From NCBI RefSeq assembly GCF_019112545.1, contig NW_025064883.1:756100-820099 (forward strand): DNA of 64,000 nt, in the 5' to 3' direction. The notes beneath the pieces were generated by a model. That model did no database searches, was not told the DNA's origin, and saw nothing but the letters and a program-made list of their open reading frames with translations. Source of the stretch: Guyanagaster necrorhizus. Its lineage: Eukaryota > Basidiomycota > Agaricomycetes > Agaricales > Physalacriaceae. Position numbers and translations under genes: made by a program. This document shows, piece after piece, positions 21,609 through 31,961 of the stretch. The stretch's first letter is position 1; every line of letters begins with the position of its first letter.

Positions 21609-22559
21609 ATGGAGGCCAACGATGAGCTCGTTAGCAGTCTTCCTATCCGTTTTTCCGACCGACTTCCTTTGCAAATTCACCAGTTTCCTTTGCTTTCTCA
21701 ACCCCTCCAGCCGCCGCCCTCTGCTGTTGCTAGTGGAAAGCGAATCAGGGCCCGCATAAAACCCTCTGTTCGTCGTTTGGAAGTTCACGTACCTGCTGAT
21801 ACACGACCGGACGTCTGGAATGGCGATCGAGGACGGGACCTCGGTGTAGCACAGCTTGAGGATGATCGTGAAAAAAATCAAGGACCGAATGGCAAGGGAG
21901 AGGAAGAACCGCGCTTGTCAGAAATTCGCTTGCGGAGTGAACAGGTTGCTCAGAATGGTGCACATATGCTGGGAATCGTTAGAGACGGTGAGTTTCCACT
22001 CTTTGCTGTGCAAAAAGAATGGGCTAAAGTCGTGATAGGCGAGCTCCATCTTCATCCAGTTTCCGAAACACATCAGTTCAGGCCTACATTGACATACTTG
22101 GACCTCTTGTCACAAAAAAATCGGCGCCGCGGAGGGCTGGGCTCTGACTCCGACTCTGACTCCGGACCACCACCAGATCCTGACGATCCGACACCTGTTA
22201 CACCTATGAAGAAAGAGAAAAAGGCTTCAAGTGAAGCGAAGGAAGTGCAAGTATCCGCAAGAAAGGCTGATGAAAAGGGGGGAATGCAACCATTCCAGGG
22301 TGGGCTTTCGACGGTCAGACGCGAGATGTTGCAAGCTATTAGGGCAGAGGAAGACGAATCCTGGGAAGATTTGCAGTACAAGGACGCGGCAGTATGTGGT
22401 TCATTGCTTGTACTCTTACACTGTCGTGATTTTTTGTTTTTTTTTTTGAAGACTGAGGATGCTGAGGATGCATTCGAGGGTGTATTCTCTCAATATGCCG
22501 ATGATCTGGAATGTCGTACTGATGTAACAGCATTTTTAAAAAATATACGAGGGCTTTGA
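21609..22559 (+). CDS. RNA polymerase III subunit RPC5 (Rpc37-like, Sin_N family)
   Basis: A Pol III-specific subunit that works with Rpc53 in initiation, termination and reinitiation. The N-terminus (MEANDELVSSLPIRFSDRLP) leads to LQIHQFPLLSQPLQPPPSA, KPSVRRLEVHVPADTRPDVW and RLRSEQVAQNGAHMLGIVRD. After an intron at about 21988-22039 the frame reads GELHLHPVSETHQFRPTLTY, then LDLLSQKNRRRG, typical of RPC5/Sin proteins. A Ser/Asp-rich and Lys-rich linker follows, then KGGMQPFQGGLSTVRREMLQ, another intron at about 22393-22450, and a short C-terminal end with TGA at 22557-22559. Length is about 285 residues, near that of yeast Rpc37. It lies 145 bp before the next plus-strand gene, a helical orphan. 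Confidence 0.85.
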   Translation: MEANDELVSSLPIRFSDRLPLQIHQFPLLSQPLQPPPSAVASGKRIRARIKPSVRRLEVHVPADTRPDVWNGDRGRDLGVAQLEDDREKNQGPNGKGEEEPRLSEIRLRSEQVAQNGAHMLGIVRDGEFPLFAVQKEWAKVVIGELHLHPVSETHQFRPTLTYLDLLSQKNRRRGGLGSDSDSDSGPPPDPDDPTPVTPMKKEKKASSEAKEVQVSARKADEKGGMQPFQGGLSTVRREMLQAIRAEEDESWEDLQYKDAAVCGSLLVLLHCRDFLFFFLKTEDAEDAFEGVFSQYADDLECRTDVTAFLKNIRGL

Positions 22560-22704
22560 TTTGGACTCTATCGTCTGTCCGGTACTTGCCACCGGCAGAT
22601 TCGAGCTTGGGAAATGACAGCTTCTCTAGAAGCTTACTGCCTGTCAATGGAAAAGTCACATCTGCCTTGGTCACGACCTTTCTTCGTCTTCAGCCCCCAC
22701 CGAC

Positions 22705-25602
22705 ATGCAGACGGACAGTGATACTGACTCTGATTTGGACGTGGAGACATGTCTTTCGGGTCGTTCGCAGTCGTCAAGCCACTCGCGCGCCGGTCTCGTC
22801 AATATAGAAACTGCTAGGCTATTAACAGACGGCGGTGAGAGACAAGAGGTTCCAGACGCGATTGCGGTTTTGCAGGAAATCGATGTCAATCTCATATCAT
22901 CAGATGTGAGTCCAAGAGATCGTTGTATAAACTCTTTGTTCTGATGATCTAGCAGGACGAAGATATGCACGAGATCGTTGCGTACGCGTCGAACATCATT
23001 CTGCGCTTCTTAGATGAAGTCAAGAACCCCCAGAATGATATTCGTGAGACCTATCCATTTCTCACGCTTGTTCGTAAGCTTGCCTACAGCCGCTGCATAT
23101 TCGGTGACGGAGCCTTTTTTCAGTGCAACCTTCTTTCCTGCGTACCTTATTCGCTCACCGGACAGTTTTCCACCATATTGCCGTTAGTTCTGTCGTACAC
23201 CCCGCCTCGACAATAGTTTGCTGGGTGGATGTGCTGTTAGCGAAGCTATCAGATGCGATCGTAATGGCCGCTGGCGATGGGACCCAATTATCCGATATAC
23301 AACATTCTGAAGAATGGTACCTGCAACGTGAAGATGATAATCTACGCGCAGCTTCCCAATTACCATGTAAGTTTCCGAGTGTCTTGTTCCAAAGCCTCGT
23401 AACAATGACATTCAGCGCAATGGGACTCTATAAAGCGTCTCCTCGCATCCAGGCAAGTGTCACCAGCGGCGAGACGGTTGGCACTTCGCTTAATCTTTGG
23501 TGTTTGCATCATTTTGCCTTCATTAGGAGGTAAGAACGACGACAGGTGAGCGTCGTGATATTGTCCGACAGCAGAGTTTCACAGATGCATAGGATGACAC
23601 AATCCGAGGACTTTCTGGAAATCATGCAGACATGTATACACCAAACGGTTATGAGTGGATTTACAGCGAATTACTCATCAGACCCTGCCGTTGAGCTGGA
23701 GAGAATCAACTTCTCCATGCTGGTGTCTCTTTATGCTGTCTGCCGCCATTTTGAATTGTCGACTGGTGACTAACCTTGTTAAAATAGGCCGTGGATGTAG
23801 AACAGAGACAAAAGCAATTACCATCACGTCCACTTACTCTAGGCTATCTGTTGGACCTCATACAAGTAGTAATACATCCGGATGATGGCATCATTCCGTC
23901 GTCCATCATCGCACCTCCTGATCACTTGGATGTCGCTCAAACAATACTTATTCGATGGGGTGATACCATTTTCTGGAGCTGGGAAACTTGGGACGACTCC
24001 CGGCTAGCTAACACCGAAGTCATCGTTTTTCTGGTATGCACAAATAACCACGGTGATTCATACGTTGGTGACGGTGTAGTAATCTAGACCGCAGTGTGGA
24101 TAAATAAGTTCAACGAAGCTCTAGATTCTCATGTTTCCGGGGCGTTATGTACAACACTGAACCGTTTCGCACCGAGTAGCGCGATCTTGGTACTCGTAAT
24201 TTTATCTTCTGTCGATTGATTAACCCATAACTTTTCAGAATGTTCTGCACCATTGTCGACTGTTCATTATTGATCAGTCCGAGCTGTCGGATGGGCAGCC
24301 TTTGTCGGTGTATGCTCTCTTGTCAAAGGCATGCCGAATAATTGTCCATTTTTTGCATGGTGATATTCTACACGCGAGCAATCAGGCTTGCCTCAGAGAG
24401 GACCTCTGCAAGACGTTGTTTGATATATTCGTTATCGTTGACACCGAAGAACATGGATTAACTAGTGAGATATCTTGTTCGGTGTTGACGAATCATTAAA
24501 TTTACTCCGGAAGTCAAAACTTCTATCCTCGAAGCATTGACTCTATTTCATCAAACAACCTTACGACGATCGTTAAAAGATACACAGCAAGATAATAGAA
24601 CTGAATTCATGACAAGGCTGAGTAAACGTATGTCCGCTTCGTATTGTGCTTTCCGCTTGTACTAAACGAATTATTATTCGTAGTAATATCCCGATGTCAT
24701 CAGTAAGTCTGAGTCGTTCAACAGGTCTTTTTTTTGTATTGACAATTCTACGGGCTATGGGCGGCAGAGAAATCGTTTGAAGCCATCAACGAAATAAAAG
24801 TAACTTTGGAGTTCCTTATTGTTCTATGGCATTGCAAAGCATTGGGAAGTGCTCTCTGCAACTCCGTCTCATCTTTGCTCTCTTCTATCATTGACTGTCT
24901 ATACGACGGTAATGCCGGACAGAACGTGGCGTTACTTCGTGGGGCGGCCTTTACGATCTTTTCCATCCTCGAGAGCGATCCTCGTTTTGCTTTTAAGAAT
25001 CAAAAGCAACAAATTCTGTGGAAGGTCGCCCTAGATGCCGGGACTTCGGATCTTCATGTCGCTTGTGAGTGTGCTGAAGTATATCCGACCTCGTTGTGAC
25101 CAGAACATTCAAGCTGGCTTCGCGTACTATGTGCTCACCACTGATCGACTACCTGATGCAGTGTCGTGCGCAGAAGCATGGGATTATTTCAGAGACGTCT
25201 TGTTGCTCATCTTTCGCAGGCATTTTTGCGGGGAAGAAGAGCCTCTCTCGCTTCTTCTAAGCCCTATACTCTGTATGGTTCTCCTTCAGTTCTTGAATCA
25301 GAATGGCCCGATAGGTCAGTGAGATTATTCATACCGCTGAAACCCTCTGAATGGCTCTTGATCGTTTAGTCCGTTTTATTTTATCTTCGCCTTGGACCAT
25401 GACACTCAATATGGATCTAAAAATGTTGATGAATCAGGATGCTGAGGTGCATGACGACTACCGCCGGATTCTTCGGGAAAGAATAGCATTATCAGGAAAA
25501 ACCCTTATGGAAGAAGTGGGTCATCCGCCAGGGAGGATAAGACGCCTGCTAAGAACTATACCAGATTCAAGAAGGGCTCGGTCAGGAAGTTTCTGGGGAT
25601 AA
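22705..25602 (+). CDS. Large helical protein of unknown function
   Basis: A many-exon gene. The acidic start MQTDSDTDSDLDVETCLSGR is followed by IETARLLTDGGERQEVPDAI and, after an intron, HEIVAYASNIILRFLDEVKN. Later exons read FLRTLFAHRTVFHHIAVSSV, LLAKLSDAIVMAAGDGTQLS, QLPSRPLTLGYLLDLIQVVI, LLSKACRIIVHFLHGDILHA and LEFLIVLWHCKALGSALCNS. The last parts are EAWDYFRDVLLLIFRRHFCG and EVHDDYRRILRERIALSGKT, ending at TAA 25600-25602. The amphipathic Leu-rich helices suggest an ARM/HEAT-like solenoid, but no repeat unit is clear. I do not recognise the family. The frame changes across introns I placed by eye, some of them uncertain in 23.5-25.1 kb, so an error or a broken copy cannot be excluded. 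Confidence 0.5.
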
Positions 25603-26245
25603 AGCCAATAAGGTTTGATTTCAGAAAAGTGCCAGGGATTATTTTATATATGATCATACAGAATGTCGCCGAATTCGAATCAAGGCTGATAGTCTGCTCT
25701 GGTGGAAAGCATGCTCGCCTTGTCTTGGTTCCCACCGAATAGAAGGGCTCAAAGAGATAAGATGTGCGTAGTGGGACCGGAATCCTCCGCATATATGCCT
25801 CCGTAGTAGAAATCTTTTTCGATTATAGCTTATGTGGTGCTGCAAAGAGGGAGCCTCAATGCTCCTGAGAAATGTCGCTATGTGCCAACCAGCCCTGCCG
25901 TTGCCATTCAGGGACCCGCCGTAAACCTTTTGCAGCATGTCACTTCCTGTAGAAAGCCACAGCCCTGCGGGACCTCCTGTGCCCAGGATAAAATTATATT
26001 ACGATATGCATTAGTCAATTGGAGTAAAATCGACTCGCCATTTATGTACTACCCATCTTCCTGAATGTCGTACGAATAATTGTTAAATCTGCCATAGCTG
26101 CGAGTCATTGGTCTGATCGGAGCCGGCGGTCCTGCCCCAGAATGGGACATGGAGACAGTTACGTAAACCATCGTCGGCGCGGACACAAATAAGGCTCGCC
26201 TCTTCCAAGTACAGTCTTCGTCACCGCCCATCATCAGTGCTCGTC
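25603..26245. other. Intergenic region with a possible small minus-strand exon
   Basis: No firm gene. On the minus strand a short frame at about 26046-26147 starts at an ATG and reads MSHSGAGPPAPIRPMTRSYG, ending with YDIQEDG. About 130 bp further a second frame has LSTGSDMLQKVYGGSLNGNG. The composition of both looks protein-like, but I could not join them in one frame. The right end is the upstream region of the next plus-strand gene. Confidence 0.3.
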
Positions 26246-27455
26246 ATGTCTCTGCTAAGAACCAACAACCATCGACGGCGCTCCCAGTCTGCATCAACAG
26301 CAGCTCCACTCTCTCTTCGTTGTTTCGCCGACGACTCTTGGAGATCTGCGACCAAGAGGTCCCGGCCACACCATCCATGTAGCTCAGTCAGCCCAGATTT
26401 TAACTCGCCTTGCAAGTCAAATGTTGAGGATCCAAGGAATAAGCGTAGGAGACGGGACTTTTCAGTACGTTTTATTATTATTCGTTGTCCAAATTTGTCT
26501 GATTTCATGGCAGCCATCCAGTGACAGCATGGATGAAACCGTCTTCTCCCATTCTCTTCATACAACTCGACCTACTTTTGCTACGACATCGGCTGAATTC
26601 CATCTCTTCCCTGACCGCGAACGCAACCGTATACGAAGGGCGTCCCGTAATCCATCTTCCCAGCCAGACTTGTCTCCAGATCAGGAACCGACTAGTCAGG
26701 CCGATCTGACGAGTCTGCATGCAGCAGCCTTTTGGGAACTCCACAGAAGTGTCGCCGACAATGGAGAGGGTTTTGTGCGGCGAATGCGGGATTACGAACA
26801 TACGCGATCCAGAGCGGATGCATATTCGAAGGCGAAGGAGGCGCATAGGCGTGGACGAAAGAGATCGTCCTTGATTGTTTCCGCTCGGAAACCAGCTGTA
26901 CTGCTTGATGGCTCTGATGCAGACGACGACGACGACGTCCAGATTTTTTCTGGAGAGGTATCGGATGTTTTCGCAGGCAAATATAGCCACCACCACCGGG
27001 CATCGTCATTAGACTCCAAGGGAACTATGTTCCAACGTGAAGGGCCTTCACGGCGTGTACCCAGTGGCAACGAACATTGTTTATCTTCTGCGGCGTCTTC
27101 AGTATATGCGTCAGACGATGACACAAAATTCAATGTGACAGATCAATTCACTGACGATGGTCTCCATCATACACCTCCTCACCCTTTTACTCCTGCCCTG
27201 TCCTTTACCGCATCGTCGAACAGTTCATCCATCTCATCACTTCCTCCCCTCCCTTACCCTACTCTGGAACTTTTCCCCCATATAGTCTCACCACGCCCGT
27301 TGACTTTACCGGCCTCGCGCTCTGAGAAGGCTTTGACTGCTCTTAGTTTGGCGATGGCAAATGGTGCTGGAAGTATCCACGATTACGATGCCCTTCGAGC
27401 TGTACAGCCCGTTTCAGCTATCGAGGAGTGTCAGGTAGGCGAAATGTGGGATTAG
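26246..27455 (+). CDS. Low-complexity protein of unknown function, likely nuclear
   Basis: The start MSLLRTNNHRRRSQSASTAA is basic. An intron at about 26464-26514 joins RRRDFS to PSSDSMDETVFSHSLHTT. The middle has LTSLHAAAFWELHRSVADNG, FVRRMRDYEHTRSRADAYSK and KEAHRRGRKRSSLIVSARKP, which looks like a short charged helical region. An acidic stretch of aspartates follows (DGSDADDDDDVQIFSGEV). The C-terminal half is Ser/Pro/His-rich and ends EECQVGEMWD with TAG at 27453-27455. The overall pattern, a basic plus acidic disordered protein of about 385 residues, is common among basidiomycete-only nuclear proteins. I do not recognise a domain and give no function. Confidence 0.6.
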
Positions 27456-27826
27456 CCGCCAGGCTCGACATCATCAAGGTGGCGGAGGGTTTTCTTTAAG
27501 CTTGCATATTACCGAAATTATTTCTTGGTCTTAGATGGAACCGCTGTACGAAACAGTTCGTTATAACATTGTCGTTAACGGCTCGCATTCTTAGCACAAC
27601 ACAACATACCACGACACTGTCGTCAACACATCTGTACTATGTTTCAAATCAAAATTTCTGTCTGTGTCATAACTTGAATGACTGATGTTACGCTGTGGAG
27701 ACAAGTCAGAGCAGATGGCTCTTCGACTAATGATAATAACGACTAACTTAGAGAGGATGATGATGCCGTCCTGTTTAACGGCTAGTATATAAATACTATA
27801 GGTATCAGATAAAGTCCCTAGACAGT
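27456..27826. other. Convergent 3' spacer, no gene seen
   Basis: This stretch holds the 3' ends of two convergent genes. It is AT-rich and has no long frame or repeat that I can support. Confidence 0.5.
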
Positions 27827-28714
27827 TTACAACGCAGACCCAAGAACTTTCATTGCCAACGCACGCAGAATCTAATTTAAAAAAAGGTTAATACACCCAA
27901 TAGCAGACCATGCATGGTACGAGCGAAGTAATTACCTCGGCCTTTTGGCTTCCACCAAGCTCACTGAACACAGCAGCTACGCTCTTTCCCTTGGCATCTC
28001 TGATAGCCCCTAACTTGTTCCCGGCAAATGCTCCAAGCATCAAACCCGGAATATTCGCGACTATGAACCCGATACCAGCACCGGAAGCCGCTCCAAGATA
28101 TGACCACCAAGGGACGTGATGTTCTACTTCAGGTCTGAGCAACTAAGAAAAAGGGATAAATATGAGACGCTCAGTACAGAGAACGGATATATGCCTCTTC
28201 GAAAACATCAGCGAAAACACCTTCAGCATCTGGTTGCTGACGAGGAGCGCCTCCGCCGCCGAACATGGCAGTGAATTGCGAGAAAAGGTTGGAAGATGAG
28301 TTGGGGTCCGTCGCAGAATCTTTAGATGCCCGAGAGGCATAAAGAGTGTCATATTCCCTTCGTCGAGTTGGATCCGAAAGTACAAAGTATGCATCAGCAA
28401 CGGCCTAGAGTACAATGAGGAGTGATTAAGATCACAACCAAGTAACTTGCTTGAAAATTTTCGGTTGCCAGTTTCTTTTCCGAAGAGGTAGCATTCACAA
28501 GTCTATCTGGGTGCGTCCTAGTAACAATAGTACGTCGGTATGTGCTACTAATGGGTGTGAACAAGTACCTAAGGGATTCTCGCTTATAGGCCTGAGGAGA
28601 AACGCTGAGATGTCAAGTGCAGGCCAGCAAAATGATAAGCACCTGCCGGATTTCATCTTGCGATGCAGACTGAGGGACATCCAAGAGCTTGTAGTAGTCA
28701 GGGAATAGGGACAT
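27827..28714 (-). CDS. J-domain (DnaJ-like) protein with C-terminal glycine-rich hydrophobic region
   Basis: An Hsp40 co-chaperone that stimulates an Hsp70 ATPase. The J domain is at the N-terminus: MSLFPDYYKLLDVPQSASQD, then EIRQAYKRESLRTHPDRLVN with the HPD motif, and AVADAYFVLSDPTRRREYDT. After it comes a short linker with FTAMFGGGGAPRQQPDAEGV and EELLRPEVEHHVPWWSYLGA, then a glycine-rich hydrophobic stretch (ASGAGIGFIVANIPGLMLGA) that could insert in or lie against a membrane. The C-terminus, reached through an intron at about 27878-27938, is ILRALAMKVLGSAL with TAA at 27827-27829. No zinc-finger or substrate-binding domain of class A/B type is visible, so this is a class C J protein. Several introns interrupt the J domain. 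Confidence 0.85.
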
Positions 28715-28791
28715 GGTGGTAGCAAGGCAAGCGGTATTCGCGTGACGTCATAGTAGTTATTTACTTATAATGATACAAATTGATAATTAAC

Positions 28792-31323
28792 TCAAGAACC
28801 ACCCGATTCAATGAGGGGTGCCTGCCTCGGCCGTTCATATGCGTCGGGCTCTTCCACTCCTTCCGTCGGCTTGGGACCACTGATTAAAAGTCGGTAGCCG
28901 ACTGACCGCCCCAATATAGGTATCGGTCTACGTGGCCCAATAGGCGGGTTTCGCGAAACATACGGAGTAGGCGCTGTACCCGACAGTGGTGACGGCGCTG
29001 AGGTGACATTTCCCAATAGAAACGGTCGTAGTGTCGCGATTTGTCGCGCCGAGACTGGGTCGATTGACAAAGAATCCTGCCTTGAAGATAGAGAGGCTGA
29101 CGGTGGCATCACTGAATTTACCAGGAGTGGTCGCGCAGAGACGTTTGTCCCAGTGACTATGGTGGGATTCTCATCCATTGATTCAACATCGCTCAAGTCT
29201 GTCCCTTTGAAGATAACCGAGGTTTGCTGGTTACCTGTCGGATGAGTCAAACCTAAAAATTTGTCTTTAGATACAGATAAATCGAGTACTGAAAAGTATT
29301 GAACCTACCACCAATGAAAGACGTTACATCATACTGGGTTCCAGCTGAACCAAATCGTCCGGTGCCTAGTCCATTAGGCGAAGTAGGTATCGAAGGGACC
29401 TCATCAATAATGAGCGACGGAATTGCCATACTCCGCCCTACAATTAAAGCAGCGGGAGTGTCGGGAAGGCCAGAACCATCCGTTGGAGGTTCCGGGAAGA
29501 TGCTCAAGGAAAATTCACTTGGAACTGAAGAAGAATCCGCTTTAACCCCGGTATACGAACCGGTACCCGTGCTCGCTGTGGGAGCCATTGATGACGATTT
29601 CACTAGCGCATCTTCAACACCTACATCTGCTGCATTCGAAGTGGTTGCAGTGGAGGCCTGGGGAGAAAACAAGCGCAGCGCTGCGATGCTTTGATCGAGC
29701 TCGCTTTGCTGACGCAACAGCTCGTCAAAAGATGTTGTGCTACGAGAATTCCGCGATTCGCTTCTTGTTTTGATTGGAAAACGGTCTCCTGCAGCTGTGA
29801 TAATGCCATCCAGACCATATATCGGGGAGTCAGGTCCCGAGCGAGAGACTTCGGAAATGAAATTAGGTTTTGGGGATGGTAAAGGCAAATTGCGATCTTC
29901 CAGATAATATGAAGAGAAGGAGACACCCGTCTTTGGTCGCAGAGGAGGCAGATCTCCGCCTGTAGTGCTCTGTGTGAGCTCTGTGCGAGAGGCGGGTAGG
30001 GGAAGTGGCGCGTTTTCGATAGGTGGCTGGCTTTGCAGCGACCGCGGGACCGTCCACACATCAGAAGCAGGAGAGACAGTCTCCCTTGTAGAGCTGTGTC
30101 GCCGGCCTGTGGAATCACCTAACTCCGGGTCATTCCTATCCCATAAAAATAACGGGACAGATCCGCTGGATCGAGATCCTGGCAATACGACTGACTCTCG
30201 GGTGTTTCGTGTAGATTCAAGGATGTCGTTGTGATCAATTGTCCCAACGCTGAGAGCTTGCTTGGGCAGACTCTCCGAGTTTCTGAATCCACCTAAACCA
30301 TTGAATGAAGACACCCGTGCCTGACGTCGGCACATTTCTGGCTTTACGTAGAAAGTGTGTATCAGGAGGAACACAATCATGATGTATAACTCTACGGCTT
30401 GAAGAAACCGACCAAGAGTGGTCTCGGAAAAAGCGACTACAAGCTTGATAAGTAACGATAATTGGGAGTAGTGTTGACTGGAGAACGCACAAAATATTAA
30501 TTGTCCAATACCTATCCCGAGACTGATCAACAAAGCGGCAATGGGTCCCAGATACAAAAGGAGTCGTAGCCACCATGGGCTGACCAGTGAGAGAAAGATG
30601 TTGAGGAACAATTTGAGAAGGAATAGCGAAGAGACCACGATTTCGATGGTGGATTCAACAGTGTATATTAGCCCAAATTGACGTTGAAATATTCTCCAGA
30701 TGATCTGCATGATAGGGATAGCTACTGTGAGTGCCAAAAGTCCCCACTTGAGGATGAAACCAAGATATCCCCAACGCTGCCAGCTGGCGCTGTGGGCGTG
30801 ATATCGAGATTCATATTCAGCCTTGCGATCTTCTTGAAGAATGGGGGGCGGTTCACCACGAGGACGCTCAGCGACGAACGTCCAGAAGAACATGAAACGA
30901 AGACCAAGTGACAGGCCGAGACTGACTTCCCTGGTATCGATAAGACCTTGGACCGAGTTTGTATCGTAGCCTTGGGCGACGTTATAGCCGCCCCTCGCAA
31001 GAAGTTGACTCAGATCAAAAATGGAAGCAGTAAAGGCCAACAGAGCTGATAGATAAAGGTACAGTGAAGATCTAGATAGAATCAAGCATGAGCAAGTAAC
31101 ACAAGTAATACTCTGGGGACCCACAAATTCACTTGTTTCATTACAAGAAAAAAAGTAGAAATACCAAATGCCATGATTCCAATGCAGAAGAAGGGAATGT
31201 CTGCCAAAACTGACTCTACCTATGAGAAATCCGAGTTGGGTGACCATGGCATCGATCTAGGAAAGGATGACTTACCGCAGCGTCATCGCTGAGAGAGAGA
31301 TATGTAACAGCATCTGGTGGCAT
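28792..31323 (-). CDS. Polytopic membrane protein of unknown function with long Ser-rich tail
   Basis: The start MPPDAVTYLSLSDDAA lies at 31323; after an intron (about 31218-31274) the frame runs VESVLADIPFFCIGIMAFG, and a second intron (about 31079-31131) leads to LSSLYLYLSALLAFTASIFD. At least seven hydrophobic segments follow, for example LGLSLGLRFMFFWTFVAERP, LGFILKWGLLALTVAIPIM, IVVSSLFLLKLFLNIFLSLV, LLYLGPIAALLISLGIGIG and VELYIMIVFLLIHTFYV. The remaining half of the protein (about 400 residues) is Ser/Thr/Pro-rich and probably cytosolic. It ends PLIESGGS with TGA at 28792-28794, after an intron that splits FIGG/LTHPTG (about 29251-29308). I do not recognise the family; the topology suggests a fungal receptor-like or transporter-like membrane protein. 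Confidence 0.65.
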
Positions 31324-31961
31324 TCTGAGCTGTATAGTTTTCTTGGTATTCGTACAGATCCGTAAAGACGATAGGATGTGGAGGTTGCCAATGTAAAGAA
31401 AAAAAAAAAAGCTCAACCACAATCAAGTGGTCGCCCCAACAAAAAAGGTTGAATGGCTTTATGAAGTTCCAGGTTGGATGAAGAGTTTGGAAATAAGCCT
31501 AGCTCGAGGCCTCAAGCTAGTTAGAGAGGTAAAGAAGGAAAAGAAGGCGACAAGGAATGGCAGCCAGAACCAGCAGCTACGATCTCTCACATCAAAAGGA
31601 AGGTCGTTGTAAAAGAAAACGGGCGAAAGGTGCCTTGGAGACCCCTCCTGCGCCTTACCGAGAAGCAAACAGATGATGAGGATAGAGAAAGAAATGGGCG
31701 GTTATCGGTCTTAGCGAAATGTTTGCATGACAACGGTTGATATGCCAGGTTGATCTCACCGATCGCTTATATTGTAGATTTGACATCATTATAAATAAAT
31801 AATGGTAGTCCGAAGTCCTTCGAGCGCTGTCAATTACAACAAGTTGAGATATGTAAGTACAAAAACGAAAACAATTACATAACAAGGAGTTCTTGCAAGA
31901 TTGAATGGACGTTCAAAAAATGCAATACTTTCGGAATGGTTTAAATAATATCTGACAGCAA
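31324..31961. other. Intergenic region, no gene seen
   Basis: This 640 bp stretch lies upstream of the polytopic membrane gene and downstream of the LIM gene. It contains a poly-A run at about 31400. The short plus-strand frame at 31427-31612 is Lys-rich and overlaps an equally open minus-strand frame, so I do not call either. No RNA gene is visible. Confidence 0.5.

Noticed and set aside
26221..27133. Several minus-strand open frames antisense to the low-complexity gene
   Set aside because: They are shadows of the plus-strand coding sequence, with no domain of their own.
31427..31668. Small plus-strand Lys-rich gene and a hydrophobic minus-strand gene
   Set aside because: The two frames overlap each other on opposite strands, have no recognised motif, and are short; either could be chance.
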